Assembly (NCBI RefSeq): GCF_900111765.1
Contig: NZ_FOIB01000002.1
Coordinates: 1,116,001-1,180,000 of the forward strand
Direction of reading: 5' to 3'
Length of the DNA stretch: 64,000 bases
Origin: Myxococcus fulvus
GTDB taxonomy: Bacteria; Myxococcota; Myxococcia; Myxococcales; Myxococcaceae
Shown here piece by piece: positions 49,563 through 57,786 of this stretch. A program made the position numbers and the translations under genes. A model generated the notes under the pieces. It was not told the origin of the DNA and searched no databases. It saw only the letters and a program-made list of their open reading frames with translations. Positions within the stretch are counted from its first letter, which is position 1. Every line of letters begins with the position of its first letter.

Positions 49563-50946
49563 TGTCCACCCCCAGCCCGACACCAGCGAACGCCCCAGGC
49601 CGCAACGCGCGCTCCGGCGTGGGAAACAGCAACGTGCCACCCTGCCCCACGGCGAACAGCCGCCCGCCGAGGAAGCGCCACCGCGCCTCCGCCGACACGA
49701 GGTAGCGCGCCCTCGACTGGCCCATCCCCATCGCCAGCCCGCTCACGCCCAGGCTCAAGTCACGATGGAAGAGCTGCGCCTCCATGCGCCCATCCACGTC
49801 CACCCGGCCCCACGTGAAGGCTTCCACGCCCAGGGAGACGAAGACGTGGCGCTGCCGCATGCCGCTCAGGCGCACTGCATCCCAGCCGAGAATCACCTCG
49901 CCGTAGGCCGAGCCACCTCGAGGGAAGGACGACTCCGCCAGCGGCGCCGAAGACAGGCCCGCTACCTGGAAGCGCGCCAGTTCGTAGTCCGGACCGAAGG
50001 CGCCCTGTCGGAAGCCGCCTCGCTGCAGCCGACCCTCCAGTCGCGCGCGCAAGTCCACTGTCGACGACACGGCCTCCAACCCCACGCCCGCCACCGCGCC
50101 CCACGCGCCGCCCTCGCCAGGACGTCCGCCCCATCCTCCCAACACGTGGACCTCGAGGCCCGTGTCCCGACTCCGACGCCTCAGCACCACGGCGGTGCCA
50201 TCCACATGCGCCAGCGTCATCGGCGCCGAGACACCGCCCGCCCTTCCCCAGTCGTGGACCGCTGAGAACGCCAGCGTGTAGCGCCCGGGCACAGCGGGAC
50301 GTCCGAAGAGGACATGCTGCACATCCAACGCGACCTCCGCGCCGGTGAGGCGAGCGCCCAACAGGTCCGAGACGAACGCCTCCGCGTACACCGGCCCCAG
50401 CGTCCCCGAAGCCCCCAAACCCGCCGGGTGGTAGTCCGGGTTCAGTTGGTTGCCGTAGCGCCGCACCAGGTGCCCGGACAGCAGGGAGTAGCCCTCCATC
50501 CGTCCCGCCCACACCGCGTTGGACGCATCGACGCCCACGGAGAAGAGGCGCACCACCTGCCCCCAATCGGACAGCGTGTCCCAGTCCTCCTTCCTCACGA
50601 AGCCAGCCCCCGCGTCGTCGCCCCATAACCGCAGTCGCAGGGGAGCCCCGACGTTGAGGCGGAACCACTCGCCTTGGTCCAACGCCACCATGGGCTCCAC
50701 CTGCACGAAGCCCTCGGCCTCTCCCGCCCCGCTTCGGGGCAACAACGTCCACGTCGTGGTCTCCAGGCGCAGGACGTTCGTCCAGGACGACGTCGCGTCG
50801 GATTCGACAGGAGGAGAGGCCGCCTCCAACTCGCGAATGACGGCTTCCGCCTCCTCCCAGCGAGGAGGGACAGCGGGCTCCTCCGCCCTTCCCACACCAG
50901 GAAGAAGCAGCGGCAACACGACGGCCCAGCTCCGATGCGAGAACAT
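49552..50946 (-). CDS. Exported beta-barrel-like outer-membrane protein, first gene of the toxin-like cassette
   Basis: A 464-residue protein with a signal peptide (cleavage near GRAEE). The mature part has many alternating strands with aromatic girdles (VLRLETTTWTLLPR, EWFRLNVGAPLRLRLWG, RYTLAFSAVHDW, RHVFVSLGVEAFTWGRVDVDG) and ends FAGVGLGVDNVR. The pattern is that of a 14-to-18-strand outer-membrane barrel, without a recognised family. It overlaps the toxin-like lipoprotein gene, so all three genes form one transcript. Barrel partners may help a lipoprotein reach or cross the outer membrane. SitB-type accessory proteins of sitBAI cassettes take the same slot, but homology was not established here. 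Confidence 0.55.
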   Translation of the reverse strand: MFSHRSWAVVLPLLLPGVGRAEEPAVPPRWEEAEAVIRELEAASPPVESDATSSWTNVLRLETTTWTLLPRSGAGEAEGFVQVEPMVALDQGEWFRLNVGAPLRLRLWGDDAGAGFVRKEDWDTLSDWGQVVRLFSVGVDASNAVWAGRMEGYSLLSGHLVRRYGNQLNPDYHPAGLGASGTLGPVYAEAFVSDLLGARLTGAEVALDVQHVLFGRPAVPGRYTLAFSAVHDWGRAGGVSAPMTLAHVDGTAVVLRRRSRDTGLEVHVLGGWGGRPGEGGAWGAVAGVGLEAVSSTVDLRARLEGRLQRGGFRQGAFGPDYELARFQVAGLSSAPLAESSFPRGGSAYGEVILGWDAVRLSGMRQRHVFVSLGVEAFTWGRVDVDGRMEAQLFHRDLSLGVSGLAMGMGQSRARYLVSAEARWRFLGGRLFAVGQGGTLLFPTPERALRPGAFAGVGLGVDNVR

Positions 50947-51083
50947 CGACGCCTCCTCGAAAGCCCCCGTCTGGGGATGGAGAAGGGCAGAGATTCTCAG
51001 CCCAGTCCGACACGATGCCGCGCATCGAATGGAATGGAGGGGAGGTCAGCGTCTGGAATGGGGGTGCCTCATTCGAGCAGGAC

Positions 51084-52391
51084 TTATTTCCCCGAGGGCC
51101 GCAGCGGCGCCAGCCGGGCCTTGTCCAGCTTGGCCGCGACGCCCACGCTGCGGCCCGCGAGGTTGGCGACGACGTACTGCACGCTCGTGCCCATCACCTG
51201 CGCACTCTCCGAGAGCGACAGCCCGTAGTCCTGCGCCAGCCACTGCGTCAGGCCACTCGTCGCCTGGCGCAGGGCGTCGTCGAGCGAGCCCGCCTGTCCC
51301 AACACCATCAGGTGCGTGGGTGACTCCACTCGCGGCATCGACGGCGCCTTGCCCCGGATGACCTCCACCGTCAGCTCCACCTCCATCGACGTCTCCAGCG
51401 CGAACTGCGACGTCTCGCCATCCCCCTGCCCCGCGTGCGCATCTCCCACGTAGAGCAGCGCCCCCGGCTGGAACACGGGCAGATAGACGGTGTTGCCCTC
51501 CACCACCTCGTTGAAGTCCATGTTGCCGCCGAAGCGCCCCGTATCCCCCGTGGAGACCGGCGGCGACCCAAAGCCCGGCGCCACCGCCAATCCCCCCAAC
51601 ATCGGCCGCAGCGGCACCGTGAAGTCCTTCAGCTTCTCCGTGGGCGACTCCGGCCGCGCCACGCCCTTCTCCCAGTCCAACGTCCAGCGCACCGGCTTGC
51701 CCAGCTCCGTCGCCTTCGACGCCAACAGCGGCGTCATCGCCCGCCCGACGATGCTGTCCAGGCTGTCCGCGCTCCGCCGATTCAATCGCAGGCGCTTCAA
51801 GTGGACCGCCAGCATGTCCCCAGGCCGCGCATCCGCGATGAAGAACGGCCCCGTCTGCGGATTGCCATACAGTGCGTGAGACACACCACGCTCATCCATC
51901 CCACCGGAGTCGAGCGTCGTCGTCTTCACCGTGTCCCCGGACCACAGCGTCAGCACCGGCGCCCGGTCCGCGGAGAACTCGTTCGACCACGACGTCGGGG
52001 TGAACTCATGCCGACGCGGCGGGCCCGCGGGCCGCTCCGGAATCCGGCGCGCCGTGAACGCCCGCTTCACCCGCGCCTTCTTGTCGTTCGTGTCCGGCAC
52101 GTCCGCCGTGCCCTCCAGCCGGTCGCCCCGCACCTTGCCCGTGTAGACGTAGCGCGCCTGCCGTGAGTCGGTGACGGTGAAGCGGACCTCGTTGCCCGTG
52201 CGCTCACCCTCCAGCGTGTCACCGTCGAACGTGCCGGCCAGCCTCTTCCCCGAGCGCTCCAGCGAGAGCCCCTGGTGAAGCGCGTTGCCCCACATGTCCG
52301 TGGTGACGACCCACTCCTCCTTCACCACCGACTGCGCGAGAACGAGGGACGGGACGCAGCAGCACAACCAGGCCAGGAGGAGTCGTCGCAT
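51084..52391 (-). CDS. Exported acetamidase/formamidase family protein
   Basis: A 435-residue protein with a signal peptide (MRRLLLAWLCCCVPSLVLAQ). An N-terminal beta domain of about 110 residues (WVVTTDMWGNALHQGLSLER, GTFDGDTLEGERTGNEVRFT) is followed by the FmdA/AmdA domain. Landmarks are WSGDTVKTTTLDSGG, GPFFIADARPGDMLAVHLKRLRL, GGNMDFNEVVEGNTVYLPVF, LLYVGDAHAGQGDGE and YGLSLSESAQVMG. These enzymes release ammonia from formamide, acetamide or similar short amides. Here the enzyme is exported and has an added domain, unlike the cytosolic form. Possible roles are nitrogen scavenging outside the cytoplasm or a modified substrate. It is divergent from the SWIM gene. Confidence 0.85.
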   Translation of the reverse strand: MRRLLLAWLCCCVPSLVLAQSVVKEEWVVTTDMWGNALHQGLSLERSGKRLAGTFDGDTLEGERTGNEVRFTVTDSRQARYVYTGKVRGDRLEGTADVPDTNDKKARVKRAFTARRIPERPAGPPRRHEFTPTSWSNEFSADRAPVLTLWSGDTVKTTTLDSGGMDERGVSHALYGNPQTGPFFIADARPGDMLAVHLKRLRLNRRSADSLDSIVGRAMTPLLASKATELGKPVRWTLDWEKGVARPESPTEKLKDFTVPLRPMLGGLAVAPGFGSPPVSTGDTGRFGGNMDFNEVVEGNTVYLPVFQPGALLYVGDAHAGQGDGETSQFALETSMEVELTVEVIRGKAPSMPRVESPTHLMVLGQAGSLDDALRQATSGLTQWLAQDYGLSLSESAQVMGTSVQYVVANLAGRSVGVAAKLDKARLAPLRPSGK

Positions 52392-52509
52392 GTCCGCGGC
52401 ACCATGCCAGAAGCCCGCTCGGGATGTGTGGGTCCGAATCCCTGAAGCAAGCGAGCGCCACACCGTTGGTCGCGTCGCCCCACCGCGATAGCCTGGGCGA
52501 CCGGACACC

Positions 52510-53883
52510 ATGACAGCGCTGAACCATACCTATCTGTACGCGAGCCCCTCCGAGCTCGTCCCCGTGGAGAAGGGGCACGCGCTGCGGCTCATGACCTCCG
52601 GTGGCGGCGCACCCCAGCCGTACTTCTTCGAGGGGCGCCTCACCCAACCTCGATTGACGGCGCTGTCGCTGCGAGCCCTCTCGCGCGTGGTGGGCTCGCG
52701 CTTCTTCATCCCGCCCGCCATGTTGAACCGCATCCTGCGCGAGGCCGACCCGGTGGTGACGTGCGGGCGAGGCATGCTGCGCTTCGAGGGGTTCTCCGGC
52801 TGCGCCAGCACCTACGCCCGCGTGGACCTCACCCCCGCCGCCTACGAAGGGGACGTCGCGTCCTTCGGCACGACGAACGTGGACTTCAACGCCGCCATGC
52901 GCGCGGCCCTGTCCACCGTGCGCGAGGAGGAGCCCCTCTCGCTGTCCGTCGGCCACGCGGAGGTGGCGCTCCAGCGAGGCGACACGCGCGTGGTGGAGCG
53001 CAAGGTCCCCCTGCCCCTGCGCTGGCTCAAGGGCTTCGCCGAAGTGCAGGCCTACCTGTCGCGCCTCACCCCCTTCGCCGAGCTGTCCGCGACGGAGGCC
53101 CTGCGCTTCCTGCGAGGACTCCCCCGGACCCGTGGCGACAAGAGCGTCCATTACCTCGTCCCCCAGGGGCGCACCGTCCGACTGAGCTCCACCGAATCGA
53201 AGGGCGCGATGCGCATCACCGGCCTGGAGCGGCTTCGGGTGCTCGAGGACCTGGTCCCCTCCGCGAAGCGGCTCATCCTGCACGCGGACCCTCGGGGCCA
53301 GGCCACCGCCTTCGTGCTCGACCTGGGCGCGTCACGCTTCACGCTGGCGCTGTCGAGCGAGGTCTGGCGCGGCTTCTCCGGAGAGGGACAGGCGCTGACG
53401 GCCCTGGCGCAACAGGCCCAGGTGGAGCAGGTGCTGAGCACGCTGCGCGCGGAGCTGCGCTGGGAGGCCGTGCTGGAGCCGCTGGCCCTGGCGCGCAAGC
53501 TGGGCGCTCCCGAGGAGCTCGTGCGACAGGGCCTCCTCGTGCTCGGCGTGCGAGGGCTGGTGGGGTTCGACTCCCAGACGGCCGCATTCTTCCACCGAGA
53601 GCTGCCGTTCGACTTCGCGCAGGTCGAGGCCCTCGCGCCGCGGCTCGCCGATGCGCGGGCCCTGCTCGTGGCGGGCGCGGTGGAGGCGGACCCGAAGGAG
53701 CTCGGAGCCTTCTGGGTGCGCGGCTCGGACGTCACCTACCACGTGCTCCTGGACGCGGAGGGTGAGCCCCTGCGCTGTGGCTGTCCCTGGTTCTCCCGGC
53801 ACGCGCTGGACCGCGGGCCGTGCAAACACCTTCTCGCGGCGCGGCTGCACGTCCATCGCGCCGAGGACGACGATTCGCCATGA
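52510..53883 (+). CDS. SWIM zinc-finger protein
   Basis: A 457-residue soluble protein. The C-terminal SWIM zinc finger is complete: Cys423, Cys425, Cys438 and His440 in CGCPWFSRHALDRGPCKH. Most of the protein (1-400) is a large alpha/beta region without other known motifs, including TCGRGMLRFEGFSG, LRFLRGLPRTRGDKS, LILHADPRGQA and LRCGC. SWIM domains bind DNA or protein partners. This gene overlaps the next one (ATGA at 53880-53883), so SWIM and the DUF6493-like protein are made together. Such pairs are conserved in myxobacteria and actinobacteria, often near MoxR/vWA genes, but no function is proven and no such genes are present here. Confidence 0.8.
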   Translation: MTALNHTYLYASPSELVPVEKGHALRLMTSGGGAPQPYFFEGRLTQPRLTALSLRALSRVVGSRFFIPPAMLNRILREADPVVTCGRGMLRFEGFSGCASTYARVDLTPAAYEGDVASFGTTNVDFNAAMRAALSTVREEEPLSLSVGHAEVALQRGDTRVVERKVPLPLRWLKGFAEVQAYLSRLTPFAELSATEALRFLRGLPRTRGDKSVHYLVPQGRTVRLSSTESKGAMRITGLERLRVLEDLVPSAKRLILHADPRGQATAFVLDLGASRFTLALSSEVWRGFSGEGQALTALAQQAQVEQVLSTLRAELRWEAVLEPLALARKLGAPEELVRQGLLVLGVRGLVGFDSQTAAFFHRELPFDFAQVEALAPRLADARALLVAGAVEADPKELGAFWVRGSDVTYHVLLDAEGEPLRCGCPWFSRHALDRGPCKHLLAARLHVHRAEDDDSP

Positions 53884-56564
53884 GCGCCTCCCTGCTGGAC
53901 CCCCTCCTCGCCGCGCCAGGCCTCGACGCCAGCACCGCCCTGTTGGAACGCCTGTCCCATGCCGAGCGGAGGAAGCTCGGCGCCGAGGTGTCGAGCCGAC
54001 TCAAGGCGCTCCATGACGAGCCCTATAGCCAGACGCTCCCGCCGCGCCTCCAAGCGCTGACCCTGGTGTACTTCTTCTGCGTCCCTCCCTCCGAGTGGAA
54101 GCGGACGCACCTGTCGCGCCTGCCCGAGGAGACCGCCCAGGTGGCCGTGAAGTTGAAGGCCCCAGGGCTCGAGGACGCGGCCGAGCGGCTGGTCGAGCTC
54201 AACCCCGCCTTGGGCGCGGTGGCCCGACACCTGGTGCGCGCGGGCGTGTCGCGCCGACCCTCCCACGACAACTACATCCTGAGCCTGCTGCAAGTGGACG
54301 TGCGCTTCAGCCCGAACCCGCTCGACGCCGACCCGCGCGTGCGCGAGGACGAGGTGTGGCACCTCTTCGAGGTCGAGGGCGGCGGAGAGCTGAGCCTCGC
54401 CGCGAGGGACAAGTACACGCCCGACGACAAGACCTGGGCCCAGACCTTCCTGCGCCACATGCGCCAGGGGACACTGGACCGCGCGCGGTTGCTGGACGCC
54501 ACGCTGGGCGCCCTGGAGCGCGACTTCGCGGCCTTCCGCGCGGGCTGGTTCTCGCGCTTCCATCAGTCGATGGAGCCGACGCACGAGGAGCTGGAGCGAC
54601 ACCGCGAGCGCTATCCGCGCCTGCTGGGCAGCACCATCCCGGCGACGGTCAGCCTCGCGCTCGACGTGGTGGACACGCTGGACGAGCGCCGTCCCTTCCC
54701 CGAGTCCACCTTGCGGCCCGCGCTGGAGCCCGTGCTCCTCGCCCGCCACAAGGCCGCCGCGCAACAGGCGACGAAGCGGCTGCTGGCCCTGGCCGGCAGG
54801 GAGACCCCAGACGCCCGTCAGCGGGTCCTGCTCACGCTGTGCATGGGTCTCGCCCACGAGGAGGTGGACGTCCAGAAGGCGGTGTTCAAGGCCCTGACGT
54901 CCCTGGCGAGTGTCCCCGAGGCGCCCCTGCGAGCCGCCGTCGAGGAGCGCGTGGAAGGCGTCGCCGCGTCGCTGCGGAAGCAGGTCCAGGCGTGGCTCGG
55001 CGCTGTCCGCGAGACCCCGGCGAAGGCAGCGCCCATCGAACCGCCGTCCAACACCGGACCGGCGTCGCCGTGTGAGCCCCGCTTCGCCGTGGCCCCCATC
55101 GAGGACCTCGACTCCCTCATCGCGGCCTTCTCCGCGGGCCTCGAGGACGCGAGCGACCCGATGGAGCTCGAGCGCATCCTGGATGGCGTGGCCCGGCTCG
55201 GGAAACAGCGCCCCGAGGACTTCGCGCGAAAGACCTCCGCCCTGGGCAAGCGGGCGAAGAAGTCGTGCGCGAAGCCCTACCAGGAGCCCCTGGCCTTCCG
55301 CCTCGCTGGCCTCGCCCTCGCCTGGCTCGCGCCTCACGGCCAGGCCGTGGCCACGCTGCGTGAGCTCGCCAAGACCCTGCTCTCGCCCGCGCACGAGGTC
55401 TTCCTCCCATTGCTGGACGAGCGCCTCAAGGACCTCGCTCGCGCCCTCGACGCGGGGCACACCGACGGGCTGCTGTCGTTCCCCTCGCACCAGGGCGGCT
55501 GGATTGCGCCGGAGCGCCTGGTGGAGCGCGTGCTCGCGAGAGCCACCGAGCCCACACACACGGACCTGTGCATCGCCCTGTCCCGACTCGCGCCCGCGGA
55601 AGAATCACGCACGGCCCCGCCTCCGTCACGCAAGGGCCAGCCCCACGCGGAGACGCTGAAGCTCATCGACTGGGCCTCGGGGCTCGGGCGCACCGAGCCT
55701 CGCGCTCCCGAGGAGCTCCTGGCCGTGGCGCGCAGGCTCAGGGGAGACACCGAGCCCAGCATCCACACCTTCACCGTCAAGGCCCGGCGCTCCGGTGAGT
55801 ACACGTTCCACCACCTGCACCTGTCGACGGAGCCCAAGCCCAAGGCGACGCGCGGTGACCTCCCGGGCCGGATGCTCTCGGTGAAGTACGGCGGCGTGGA
55901 CAAGCCCTACGCGCGCTGGACGGCGACGCTCTGGCCCTCGGGGATGGAGGCCTACTTCGCCAGCCGCGCGGAGGGGCTGGCCGAGAACCTCGACTGGTTC
56001 GAGGCGAGCTGGGGCAACGCCGCGTGCTACGAGCAGCTGCTCCATCCCTGGCTTCACCTGGGACCCATGGCGCGGCTGGTGCTCGCGCTCGGGCTCGCGG
56101 CGAAGAAGCCCGGGGAGTCCGGCGTGAGCGTGGACGCGGCCATCGCCGCCCTGGAAACCGGGAGGCTCTCCGCACAGGAGCTGGGCGCGACGATGGGCGA
56201 GCTGCGCACCACCGGCCTCGTGAAGCTCAAGCGCTGGACCACGACGCTCACGCGGGTGGCCAGCGCGTCCGAGCAACACGCCCGTCAGGTCGCCGTCGCC
56301 ATCCAGCGCGCCTTGCGCAAGAGCCCCCACGCCGCGCCTCGCGACGAGGGCTCGCTCGTGAAGCTCCTGCTGGAGCTCTTGTCCCAGACGGAGACACGGC
56401 TCGAGGACACCGAGGCCTGGGACTACCTCCGGGACACGCCGCACCGGAAGTCCCTCGAGGCCCTGGCGCCTACGACTTCTTCAGCTGCGCCTCCACCGCC
56501 TTCAGCAGCGCGTCGAACGACTCCTCGAAGAGCCGCACGCCGTCCACGGCCAGCCGCTCGGTGA
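53880..56564 (+). CDS. Large DUF6493-like helical protein, partner of the SWIM protein
   Basis: An 894-residue soluble, mostly helical protein with HEAT-like repeats of Leu/Ala-rich helices (LSHAERRKLGAEVSSRLKAL, RQRVLLTLCMGLAHEEVDVQ, KAVFKALTSLASVPEAPLRA). It starts within the stop of the SWIM gene (ATGA). Family naming (DUF6493) is from memory, based on the coupling to a SWIM gene, length and helical repeats. The annotated stop (56564) makes its last 32 residues, low-complexity Ala/Pro/Arg (APPPPSAARRTTPRRAARR), the antisense of the transaldolase 3' end. A real stop may have been lost by a small deletion there. No catalytic motif was found. Such proteins may scaffold or recruit partners. 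Confidence 0.7.
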   Translation: MSASLLDPLLAAPGLDASTALLERLSHAERRKLGAEVSSRLKALHDEPYSQTLPPRLQALTLVYFFCVPPSEWKRTHLSRLPEETAQVAVKLKAPGLEDAAERLVELNPALGAVARHLVRAGVSRRPSHDNYILSLLQVDVRFSPNPLDADPRVREDEVWHLFEVEGGGELSLAARDKYTPDDKTWAQTFLRHMRQGTLDRARLLDATLGALERDFAAFRAGWFSRFHQSMEPTHEELERHRERYPRLLGSTIPATVSLALDVVDTLDERRPFPESTLRPALEPVLLARHKAAAQQATKRLLALAGRETPDARQRVLLTLCMGLAHEEVDVQKAVFKALTSLASVPEAPLRAAVEERVEGVAASLRKQVQAWLGAVRETPAKAAPIEPPSNTGPASPCEPRFAVAPIEDLDSLIAAFSAGLEDASDPMELERILDGVARLGKQRPEDFARKTSALGKRAKKSCAKPYQEPLAFRLAGLALAWLAPHGQAVATLRELAKTLLSPAHEVFLPLLDERLKDLARALDAGHTDGLLSFPSHQGGWIAPERLVERVLARATEPTHTDLCIALSRLAPAEESRTAPPPSRKGQPHAETLKLIDWASGLGRTEPRAPEELLAVARRLRGDTEPSIHTFTVKARRSGEYTFHHLHLSTEPKPKATRGDLPGRMLSVKYGGVDKPYARWTATLWPSGMEAYFASRAEGLAENLDWFEASWGNAACYEQLLHPWLHLGPMARLVLALGLAAKKPGESGVSVDAAIAALETGRLSAQELGATMGELRTTGLVKLKRWTTTLTRVASASEQHARQVAVAIQRALRKSPHAAPRDEGSLVKLLLELLSQTETRLEDTEAWDYLRDTPHRKSLEALAPTTSSAAPPPPSAARRTTPRRAARRPRPAAR

Positions 56565-57591
56565 CGCTCTTCATCGACACCCCACCGGCCTCCAGCTGGC
56601 GCATCGTCTCCTTCGCGCCAGCCAGGTCCTCCAGCAGCGTGGTGCGCACCTTTCCGTGGTCCCTGAAGGCGTCGATGGTGGCCGGCGGCATCGTGTTCAC
56701 GGTGTCGGGGCCAATCAGCTCCTCGATGTAGAGCACGTCGCGCAGCTTCGGGTCCTTGGTGCTGGTGCTCGCCCACAGCACCCGCTGCACCTTCGCGCCC
56801 TTCGCCGAGAGCGCCTTCCAGCGCGGACTGCTGAAGACCTCCTGGTAGATGCGATAGGCGAGCTTCGCGTTGGCGATGGCCACCTTGCCGTGCAGCGACT
56901 CCAGCACCTTGCGCTGCTCCGCGGTGACGCCCGCCTTCAGGCGCTGCTCGATCTCCTTGTCCACCGCCACGTCGATGCGGCTGACGAAGAACGAGGCCAC
57001 GCTGGACACCTTGCTCAAATCCCCGCCCGCCTTGGCGAAGCGCTCCAGACCCGTCAGGTACGCGTGCGTGACCTGCCGGTAGCGCTCCTGGCTGAACAGG
57101 AGCGTCACGTTGATGTTCAGCCCCTCCGCGGTGAGCTGCTCGATGGCGGGCACCCCTGCTTCCGTGCCGGGGACCTTGATCATCACGTTGGGCCGGTCCA
57201 GCGTCTTCCAGAGCCTGCGCGCCTCCTCGAGCGTGGCCTTCGTGTCGTTCGCGAGCCGAGGGGAGACCTCCAGCGAGGCGTAGCCATCCCTCCCCTTCAG
57301 CGCGTCATAGACGGAGCGCAGGATGTCGGCGGCGCCCTGCACGTCGCGCACGGCGAGCTGTTCGTAGACGTCACCCGCCGAGCGCCCCTGGCCCCGCGCG
57401 GACTGGAAGAGGTCCTCGTAGTCCTCGCTGCCCGCCACCGCCTTCTGGAAGATGGTGGGGTTGGAGGTCAGCCCCTTGAGCCCATCCTCGGTGATGAGCT
57501 TCTGGAGCGTCCCCTGGGTGATGTAGCTCCGCTGGAGGTTGTCCACCCAGACGGCCTGGCCGAATTCCTCGAGCTGACGCAGTGGATTCAT
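56470..57591 (-). CDS. tal: Transaldolase
   Basis: A 373-residue cytosolic enzyme that moves a dihydroxyacetone unit from sedoheptulose-7-phosphate to glyceraldehyde-3-phosphate in the non-oxidative pentose phosphate pathway. The Schiff-base Lys139 lies in NVMIKVPGTEAG. Other landmarks are the N-terminal LTSNPTIFQKAV, INVTLLFS, and SVASFFVSRIDVAVDKEI, as well as QRVLWASTSTKDPKLRD. The length and TSNPTIF type match the TalB-like long class (Tal/Tkt type 2). It is divergent from transketolase across 195 bases, so the two pathway enzymes can share one control region. Its 3' end overlaps the convergent helical-protein gene by 95 bases. Confidence 0.95.
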   Translation of the reverse strand: MNPLRQLEEFGQAVWVDNLQRSYITQGTLQKLITEDGLKGLTSNPTIFQKAVAGSEDYEDLFQSARGQGRSAGDVYEQLAVRDVQGAADILRSVYDALKGRDGYASLEVSPRLANDTKATLEEARRLWKTLDRPNVMIKVPGTEAGVPAIEQLTAEGLNINVTLLFSQERYRQVTHAYLTGLERFAKAGGDLSKVSSVASFFVSRIDVAVDKEIEQRLKAGVTAEQRKVLESLHGKVAIANAKLAYRIYQEVFSSPRWKALSAKGAKVQRVLWASTSTKDPKLRDVLYIEELIGPDTVNTMPPATIDAFRDHGKVRTTLLEDLAGAKETMRQLEAGGVSMKSVTERLAVDGVRLFEESFDALLKAVEAQLKKS

Positions 57592-57786
57592 GGCGGTTCA
57601 CACCCCTGGCTTGAATCTGCCCATGCGCGCCGGAGCGTGAGCGGGCCTGCACACGGGAGCCCCCTCGTCGGGTTGCCCTGCGAAGAGAAGCCCCTCGGCC
57701 GCCCTCTCACCTCGTGCCTCCACGCCGCTTCACCCGGGGCCCGACCATCAACACCCTACGGAGGTCCCCCAGCCTGGAGAGAGACG

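Noticed and set aside
49552..50946. Naming the barrel gene SitB
   Set aside because: The slot fits, but no sequence similarity to SitB could be shown without a search.
27095..52391. A formamide pathway linking the DMFase-like protein and the acetamidase/formamidase
   Set aside because: The genes are about 21 kb apart, both look exported, and the DMFase-like protein lacks its catalytic small subunit.
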